In this document: one piece after another, positions 15,421 through 19,813 of the stretch | Layout: each line of letters starts with the position of its first letter | Position numbering within the stretch: the stretch's first letter is position 1 | DNA from: Anaerolineaceae bacterium | GTDB taxonomy: Bacteria; Chloroflexota; Anaerolineae; JAAYZQ01 | Direction of reading: 5' to 3' | Assembly (NCBI GenBank): GCA_012514775.1 | Contig: JAAYZQ010000015.1 | Span: 1 to 19,813, forward strand | Length of the DNA stretch: 19,813 nucleotides | Program-made: the position numbers and the translations under genes | The notes under the pieces: generated by a model | The model's input: the letters and a program-made list of their open reading frames with translations, nothing else | What the model was told of the DNA's origin: nothing | Database searches by the model: none

Positions 15421-15439
15421 CCGGCCTGACTTTGGCCGG
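15421..15439 (-). promoter_or_regulatory. Hairpin in the rpsB leader
   Basis: CCGGCC (15421-15426) pairs with GGCCGG (15434-15439) around a seven-base loop, inside the leader between the rpsB promoter and its ribosome-binding site. In several bacterial groups S2 represses its own operon through such a leader. Whether this one does is inference only. Confidence 0.35.
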
Positions 15440-15488
15440 CACCTCCCGCCCGGTCAGAGGGTGTGTGAGATGGTATTACCGAGCGGCA

Positions 15489-15517
15489 AGTATAGCATAT
15501 ACCTGGACAATAAGCAA
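15489..15517 (-). promoter_or_regulatory. Promoter of the rpsB cluster
   Basis: On the minus strand TTGCTT (15517-15512) and TATACT (15494-15489) are 17 bases apart. The -10 matches consensus at five of six positions. Transcription would start near 15482. Confidence 0.65.
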
Positions 15518-15530
15518 ATCAATTATGTGG

Positions 15531-15575
15531 GCCGGCGGGCCTCCCGCCGGCAAAGGGGACTAGGACCCGGGGTCC
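15531..15575. repeat. Two inverted repeats between divergent promoters
   Basis: A perfect nine-base palindrome, GCCGGCGGG-CCT-CCCGCCGGC, lies at 15531-15551. A second, GGACC-CGG-GGTCC, lies at 15563-15575. Both are between the -35 of the rpsB promoter and the -35 of the rightward promoter, where a regulator could bind, or where a repeat could have inserted. Function unknown. Confidence 0.5.
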
Positions 15576-15608
15576 AGCCAGGGAGGGCAATTTCATCCCC
15601 GGGGCTAA

Positions 15609-15642
15609 TTGAATTCATCGCACCGATCCGCTATAGTATAAT
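15609..15642 (+). promoter_or_regulatory. Promoter of the DUF2723 gene
   Basis: TTGAAT at 15609-15614 is followed after 17 bases by TATAGT (15632-15637), which overlaps a perfect TATAAT at 15637-15642. The first pairing has the better spacing. The GTG start of the gene is at 15672. Confidence 0.6.
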
Positions 15643-15671
15643 GAGAACCGTTCCGTAGGAGGCATATTTTC

Positions 15672-17618
15672 GTGGCGGGAGAAACAGCTCGCCCCCCGCT
15701 GCCAGAGTCGAGCGCCAACCAATTGGCCGGCTGGTGGCACGCGGCCGAGCTTGCCCGGGACGCCGGGCAGGTGCGACGTGCCCGCCGGTTTCTGCGCTGG
15801 ATCCTGGCCGCCAATCCCGGCGAGGAGGAGGCGTGGCTGGAGCTGGCAAGGCTGGCGGGCAGCGACCGGGAGCGGTTCGCCTACCTGCGCCAGGCCTACC
15901 GCTTTCATCCCGAGAGCGCGCGGGTGCAGCTTGCCCTGCGCCAGGCAACCGACGGCCACCTTCGATCGCAGGTGAACGAGCTCCGGCCCCGGCAAGCCGG
16001 GCGCGACATCCTGCCCAACTGCCGCAGCCACGGCAGGCCGGAGGACGGCCCGGCGCCCGCCGGGCGCGCCGTGGCCGCCGATCCGCTGCTGACGGCCGAG
16101 AGCAACCCATTCTGGCCCATTCGCCTGCCTGCCTTCCTGCGGAGCGGGCGGCGGGATTGGGCCGCCTGGCTGGCCTTCCTGGTGCCCCTGGCCGTCTACC
16201 TGGCGACGGCCTGCCGCACCGTCTATAACCTGGACAGCGCCGAGTTCTCGGCCGCGGTCCACGTGCTGGGCATCGTCCGCGCCACAGGCTATCCCCTCTA
16301 CCTGCTGCTGGGCAAGGCCTTTGCCATGCTGCTGCCCGTGGGCGACGTGGGCTTCCGCCTCAACGTGTTGTCGGCGCTGTGCGGCGCCGGCACCGTCCTC
16401 CTGCTCTACCACCTGGCGCGTCGCCTGGTGGGCATGCGCGCCGTCGCCCTGGCGGCCGCCCTGTTCTTTGGCTTCTCCTACTACTTCTGGGCCCAGGCCG
16501 TGGTGGCCGAGGTCTACACGCTGCACACCCTCCTGCTGAGCGCCCTGCTGCTCCTCCTCCTTCGCTGGGAGAGCAGCCGGGCCGACGGGCTGCTGGCCGC
16601 GGCCGGCTTGCTGTACGGCCTCAGCCTGGGGAACCACGTGAGCTCGATCCTCGTCGCCCCCGGGCTGGCCGCTTTTCTCCTGGCCGTGGCGGGCAAGGAA
16701 GCCCTGGCCCCTCGCCGGCTGCTGCTCGTCGCCGGGCCCTTTCTCGCCGGGCTGAGCATCTATGCCTACCTTCCCCTCCGCTACCTGGCCGGGCCGCCCT
16801 TTAACTATGCCGGCCATTACGACGTCTCCGGGCAGTTTGTGCCGCTGGACCTGACGCGCATCGAGAACCTGTGGTGGCTCGTCTCGGGCGAGGGGTTCCG
16901 CGAGCTGATGCTGGGCTACACGCCGGCCGAGACGGTGGCCGAGATGGGCGCCACCATCCATCGCCTGTGGGCGGCCTTCCTGGGCGTGGGGCTGCTGCCC
17001 GGCCTGTTGGGCGCGTGGGCGCAAGGGCGCCGCCGGCCCCGCGTGCTGCTGCTCCTGGGGCTGACCTTTGCCGCCAACGTCGCCTTTTACACCACCTACC
17101 GGGTGGTGGACAAGGCGGGCATGTTCGTGCCGGCCTATCTCATCTGGGCCGTGTGGATCGCCGAGGGCTGCGCCTGGATCGTGGGCTGGCTGCAGAAGCA
17201 GCGCGCCGGGGCACGATCTCCCTCGCCGTCCTGGGCCTGGGCGCTGGTGATCCTGGCGCTGGCCGCGCTGATAGTCAACGGGCCCCTGGTGAACGTGCGC
17301 GGCGACACCCGCGCCCGGGACCGCGCCGAGGCCATCCTGGCGTCGGCCGGGCCGGAGGCCATCGTCTTTGGCTGGTGGACATCGGCGCCCCCCGTGCAGT
17401 ACCTCCAGGTCGTGGAAGGGGAGCGGCCCGACGTCCTGGTCATCAACCGCTTTCTCATCGGCGCCCGGGAGATGTACGGCCTCATCGACCGGTCCCTGGG
17501 CAGCCGCCCGGTGTACGTCGTGGAGCTGGACGAGGGGCTGACGGGCGCCTACGACGTGTCGCCGGCAGGGCCCATGTTCGAGTTGCGGCCCCGGGAGCTG
17601 GCGGGAGCGGACCGGTGA
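15672..17618 (+). CDS. DUF2723/TMEM260-like GT-C membrane protein with TPR-like N-terminus
   Basis: 648 residues. Residues about 15-100 are soluble helical repeats resembling TPR (AGQVRRARRFLRWILAANPGEEEAWLELARL), followed by a disordered linker to about 160. From about 163 there are roughly ten membrane segments. The first extracytoplasmic loop carries NLDSAEF (D188, E191) followed by ATGYPLY (204-210), the hallmark of the DUF2723 family. That family has the GT-C fold, and its animal member TMEM260 is a protein O-mannosyltransferase. A role in glycosylating exported proteins from a lipid-linked sugar is inferred, not shown. The tail (about 550-648) is soluble. The start is GTG at 15672, nine bases after TAGGAGG. 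Its stop overlaps the next start by four bases. Confidence 0.82.
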   Translation: MAGETARPPLPESSANQLAGWWHAAELARDAGQVRRARRFLRWILAANPGEEEAWLELARLAGSDRERFAYLRQAYRFHPESARVQLALRQATDGHLRSQVNELRPRQAGRDILPNCRSHGRPEDGPAPAGRAVAADPLLTAESNPFWPIRLPAFLRSGRRDWAAWLAFLVPLAVYLATACRTVYNLDSAEFSAAVHVLGIVRATGYPLYLLLGKAFAMLLPVGDVGFRLNVLSALCGAGTVLLLYHLARRLVGMRAVALAAALFFGFSYYFWAQAVVAEVYTLHTLLLSALLLLLLRWESSRADGLLAAAGLLYGLSLGNHVSSILVAPGLAAFLLAVAGKEALAPRRLLLVAGPFLAGLSIYAYLPLRYLAGPPFNYAGHYDVSGQFVPLDLTRIENLWWLVSGEGFRELMLGYTPAETVAEMGATIHRLWAAFLGVGLLPGLLGAWAQGRRRPRVLLLLGLTFAANVAFYTTYRVVDKAGMFVPAYLIWAVWIAEGCAWIVGWLQKQRAGARSPSPSWAWALVILALAALIVNGPLVNVRGDTRARDRAEAILASAGPEAIVFGWWTSAPPVQYLQVVEGERPDVLVINRFLIGAREMYGLIDRSLGSRPVYVVELDEGLTGAYDVSPAGPMFELRPRELAGADR

Positions 17619-18625
17619 GCAAGTTGTTGTCGTCACGGCGCAGCAGAATCGCCGGGCTGGTGCTGCTGGCCCTCCTGAGCCTGGTGCCGCTGCGGCTGCT
17701 GGCGCTGCCCTACGGCGCGCTGGATTGGGTGGAATACGACCCATCCTACCACCACGGACACTCCTGCCCCGTCGCCTCGCCCACGGCCTCCGCCCTCCAG
17801 ATCCCGTGCGCCGAGCTGCCCGGGCCCGAAGAACCCGTGGCGGCCGTGGTGAACGGCCAGGAGATCGGCCGGGCCGCCTTTGACAGGGAAGTGGAGCAAT
17901 TCCTGCTGGCGCTGCAGGTCGGGGGCATTGACGTCGCCAGCCCCGAGATCCAGGACAGGCTGCCCGAGTTCCGCCGCCAGGTGCTGGAGTTGCTCGTCGA
18001 GGACGTCCTCGTCCAGCAGGCCGCCGTGGAGCTGGGCATCGGCGTCGCGGAGGAGAGCATCGAGGCACAGGTGGCGGCCCAGGTGGAGGGGGGCGGCGGG
18101 CTGGAGCTGTTCCAGGCGTACCTGGAGCAGACGGGCCAGAGCGCCGCGGAGTTTCGCCGCGAGACCTGCCAGGAGCTGCTCCGCGCGCAGGTGCAGGCAG
18201 CGGTGACCGGCACCTTTACGGGCACCGTGGAGGTGGTGCAGGCCCGGCAGATCGTCGTCGCCAGCCAGGAGCAGGCGGTGCAGGCCCTGGCCCGCCTGGC
18301 GTCCGGCGAGCCCTTTGACGAGGTGGCACGGGCGGTCTCCCGCGACGAGGCCACCCGCGAGCAGGGCGGAGACCTGGGCCGCTTTGCCCGGGGCGAGAGC
18401 CCCGCCGAGCCGCAGGTGGAGGCGCTGGCCTTTGACGGGCGGCAGGGCGAGGTGCAGGGCCCCGTCGAGGTGAGCGGGGGCTATGCCCTCGTCCAGACGG
18501 TGTCGCCGGCCGAGGAGGTGCCGGACGTCGAGGGCCAGGCGCTCCTGTTCCAGCAGTGGCTGGAGGACCGGCGCCAGACGGCCGAGGTCGAGGTGTTTGT
18601 CGACGTGGGCGATTGGAACCACTGA
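17615..18625 (+). CDS. Membrane-anchored SurA/PpiC-like foldase
   Basis: 336 residues. One hydrophobic segment at about 11-31 acts as a signal or anchor. A short segment follows with HHGHSC (46-51) and C65. A SurA_N-like helical chaperone region spans about 75-195, and a parvulin-like PpiC domain about 207-297 with GEPFDEVARAVSRD and GGDLGRF. The two histidines usual in active parvulins are absent: the first motif reads ARQIVV (Q212 instead of His) and the last reads GYALV (A291 instead of His). The protein may therefore be a chaperone with little or no isomerase activity. The GTG start at 17615 lies in a GTGA overlap with the upstream stop, preceded by GGGAG, so the two genes are translationally coupled. 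Confidence 0.82.
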   Translation: MSKLLSSRRSRIAGLVLLALLSLVPLRLLALPYGALDWVEYDPSYHHGHSCPVASPTASALQIPCAELPGPEEPVAAVVNGQEIGRAAFDREVEQFLLALQVGGIDVASPEIQDRLPEFRRQVLELLVEDVLVQQAAVELGIGVAEESIEAQVAAQVEGGGGLELFQAYLEQTGQSAAEFRRETCQELLRAQVQAAVTGTFTGTVEVVQARQIVVASQEQAVQALARLASGEPFDEVARAVSRDEATREQGGDLGRFARGESPAEPQVEALAFDGRQGEVQGPVEVSGGYALVQTVSPAEEVPDVEGQALLFQQWLEDRRQTAEVEVFVDVGDWNH

Positions 18626-18640
18626 AGGGATGAAAACGGT

Positions 18641-18687
18641 GAGGCCCCTGATGGCTGGTGCTTGGTCGTCAGGGGCCTCGTCTTTTT
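18641..18687 (+). terminator. Intrinsic terminator after the foldase gene
   Basis: GAGGCCCCTGA (18641-18651) pairs perfectly with TCAGGGGCCTC (18669-18679) around a 17-base loop, and GTCTTTTT follows (18680-18687). It begins 15 bases after the stop codon, a classic rho-independent terminator for the DUF2723-foldase operon. Confidence 0.85.
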
Positions 18688-18721
18688 CAGTGGCTCAGTG
18701 GTTGGAGCGGGCAGAGATCAC

Positions 18722-18798
18722 CGCAGGCGGGAGAAATGGCCGGCGGCGTGCAGCGCTTCCGCCGGCTCGAGCAACAGAGCCGGGCGGCGGAACCTGCG
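18722..18798. repeat. Nested inverted repeats with two exclusive hairpins
   Basis: CGCAGG (18722-18727) pairs with CCTGCG (18793-18798), enclosing two alternative stems that share bases. GCCGGCGG at 18739-18746 pairs with 18759-18766. CCGGCTC at 18762-18768 pairs with GAGCCGG at 18777-18783. The two inner stems cannot form together. No gene is evident just downstream, so a regulatory role is unproven. Confidence 0.4.
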
Positions 18799-19032
18799 CA
18801 GAGTTATCGAGGCGACGCACTCGCAACATCTTGCCGTCGGAAAAGCAATGGAGCGGTGAACAAACGGACAATCTCCGTGCATTCATCTGTCTACATTTCG
18901 TCCATCGAGTGTGTTCATAGCTATGTTGGCAAGTCACTGGCACTCGCACTTGTGCCCGAATGCCAGTAAAGACCTGCTCCCTGGGCAGAGTCAAGGCAGC
19001 GACTCGATCTCGACTCTGTGGCCGGCGAGTAT

Positions 19033-19210
19033 AACCATGGCAGCCTCTGCGGACCAATACCATGGCCATCCACTGGGATCCGGTAGCCCGGAAACAGAGA
19101 GTAGAATCCAATGGCCTGTTGGGTTGGGATCTGTGATACGACTTGATGCCATCCAAACGCTGCCCGGTGAACCGATAGTCGGTGGGCGTTGTGCCTCACG
19201 TGTAGCGGGA
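19033..19210 (-). pseudogene. RHS/YD-repeat protein remnant
   Basis: On the minus strand, 19210 to 19148 translates as SRYT-stop-GTTPTDYRFTGQRLDG. This closely matches the 'RYTSGTTPTDYRFTGQR' stretch that begins the RHS-repeat-associated core domain; the stop is TGA where Ser (TCG) would be expected. After a frame change, 19080 to about 19033 reads DPSGWPWYWSAEAAMV, resembling the 'DPSLGRFLSADTIVP' stretch normally found about 20 residues later in the same domain. An in-frame stop, a frame change and extra sequence between the two blocks show that this is not an active gene. RHS proteins are large surface or toxin-delivery proteins. The first block is convincing, the second is weaker. Confidence 0.55.
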
Positions 19211-19324
19211 TTTGCTGCACCACACGACCCTTGGCTATGGAACGTTCCGCCGGGCATTCTCAGTAGGACCACGAGAACAAGGTAATTGCTGTGTTCTACC
19301 CTGAAGCAGGTGGGGCGGCACTTC

Positions 19325-19813
19325 TTAGGCCATATCTACTTGGACATACGTGAAGTCCGGATTGTTCACTCCCACCAGATTTGTCATCATACGCTCCAGG
19401 TCGTCCGGGATCTCGTTGAACTCAAAGCGAATTCTAGCGCCTCCATGCTCTCTGATCTCAGAGACAGCTGCCTGTTTGATAAAGGACAGGACTATCTGTC
19501 GCTGTTCCGGAGTGAGGAAAACCCACTCGATGTAGATAGGCTTCACTCGCGTTCCATCCTTCAGAACCAAGGTTGTGCTCAGGATTTGCTGCAAATACTC
19601 TTGCAGCTCCTCGTTGGTGCCATAACCTTCGCCCGGTTCAGCATCGTCTTCGGGGTGCTCCGATGGTTGCAGTACGTAGGGCGCCAGGCATCGAACCCGC
19701 ACGCCGGCCCGACTACAATACTCGATAACCTGGCCTTGGAGCTGGCGGGCGGCTTTTCGATCGGATGCGACGATACTTGGTGTGAGCTGGTGAAAGACGC
19801 CGCCATCGGCTAG
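19325..19813 (-). CDS. Unknown protein, C-terminal part, cut by window edge
   Basis: The frame is open from the right edge of the window to a stop at 19325, giving at least 162 residues of the C-terminal part. The true start lies outside; an internal GTG at 19702 is only a fallback. I do not recognise the family. The visible sequence has a basic helical stretch (SDRKAARQLQGQVIEYCSRAG), an acidic patch (HPEDDAEPGEG) and a well-formed alternating segment (VKPIYIEWVFLTPEQRQIV), and ends NNPDFTYVQVDMA. It is soluble-looking, with no membrane segment. Its GC content is lower than that of the genes to the left, and it sits next to an RHS remnant, suggesting an acquired or rearranged region. An overlapping plus-strand frame is less protein-like. 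Confidence 0.55.
   Translation of the reverse strand, partial: LADGGVFHQLTPSIVASDRKAARQLQGQVIEYCSRAGVRVRCLAPYVLQPSEHPEDDAEPGEGYGTNEELQEYLQQILSTTLVLKDGTRVKPIYIEWVFLTPEQRQIVLSFIKQAAVSEIREHGGARIRFEFNEIPDDLERMMTNLVGVNNPDFTYVQVDMA

Larger units (their letters stand above)
18688..19324. other. Gene-poor region with decayed sequence
   Basis: About 640 bases without a convincing intact gene on either strand. The first 110 bases are GC-rich and hold nested inverted repeats. From about 18830 the GC content drops visibly below that of the neighbouring genes. A degenerate RHS-like coding remnant is recognisable on the minus strand at 19033-19210. The rest shows only short frames with no family resemblance. 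Confidence 0.5.

Noticed and set aside
18689..18765. tRNA-like D-arm (GCTC-AGTGGTTG-GAGC) after the terminator
   Set aside because: No matching acceptor stem, no 5-bp anticodon stem with a 7-base loop and no proper T-arm follow it.
18911..19285. Plus-strand frame over the RHS remnant
   Set aside because: No family resemblance and no clear ribosome-binding site; the minus strand holds the recognisable RHS block.
19286..19813. 175-residue plus-strand frame at the right end
   Set aside because: It uses a TTG start without a clear site and has a less protein-like composition than the opposite frame, which is open to the edge.

Overview
High-GC bacterial chromosome fragment, most likely from the phylum Chloroflexota (an Anaerolineae/Caldilineae-type organism; class not resolvable). 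The basis is indirect. Two giant secreted proteins are built from DUF11, Ig-like and OB-fold modules and end in a short 'YLPLV'-type tail that I associate with secreted Chloroflexota proteins. There is also a short EF-Ts and a small 'LGGMLGKK' helical protein of a type I recall from that phylum. No rRNA, tRNA, intact mobile element or CRISPR array was seen.

Layout. (i) 1-291: non-coding, with a paired-hairpin element and a sigma70-like promoter. (ii) 292-1308 (+): a 67-aa helical protein and an Est30-like serine esterase. (iii) 1328-3034 (-): an exported five-heme cytochrome c, convergent with the esterase. (iv) 3035-3529: a divergent intergenic region with a promoter for each side and a long leader on the right. 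(v) 3530-10748 (+): two very large secreted multidomain proteins in tandem. One is a lamin-tail/DUF11/OB/CBM-like scaffold. The other combines OB folds, Ig folds, a CehA/McbA-type PHP metallohydrolase and a GATase-like domain. (vi) A perfect 18-bp palindrome at 10769-10807 separates these from (vii) the conserved housekeeping cluster rpsB-tsf-pyrH-frr-uppS-cdsA, on the minus strand at 15369-10861. (viii) 15370-15671: a divergent promoter region with two inverted repeats. (ix) 15672-18625 (+): a DUF2723/TMEM260-like GT-C membrane protein, translationally coupled to a membrane-anchored SurA/PpiC-like foldase that lacks both usual parvulin histidines, followed by a strong terminator. (x) 18688-19813: a lower-GC, decayed-looking tail with an RHS/YD-repeat pseudogene fragment (-) and the C-terminal part of an unknown protein running off the right edge (-).

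How the genes fit together. The rpsB cluster joins translation (S2, EF-Ts, RRF), pyrimidine nucleotide supply (UMP kinase) and the start of envelope lipid synthesis (UppS, CdsA), an order widespread in bacteria. Most of the remaining genes concern the cell surface: an exported cytochrome, secreted adhesive/enzymatic proteins, a likely protein O-glycosyltransferase and an extracytoplasmic chaperone. The most novel part is the 3530-10748 pair. Its two proteins share a duplicated two-part OB module, present three times in total, and a common C-terminal tail. I read them as a surface-displayed phosphoesterase/nuclease-like system with a partner scaffold. This is inference; the substrate is unknown.
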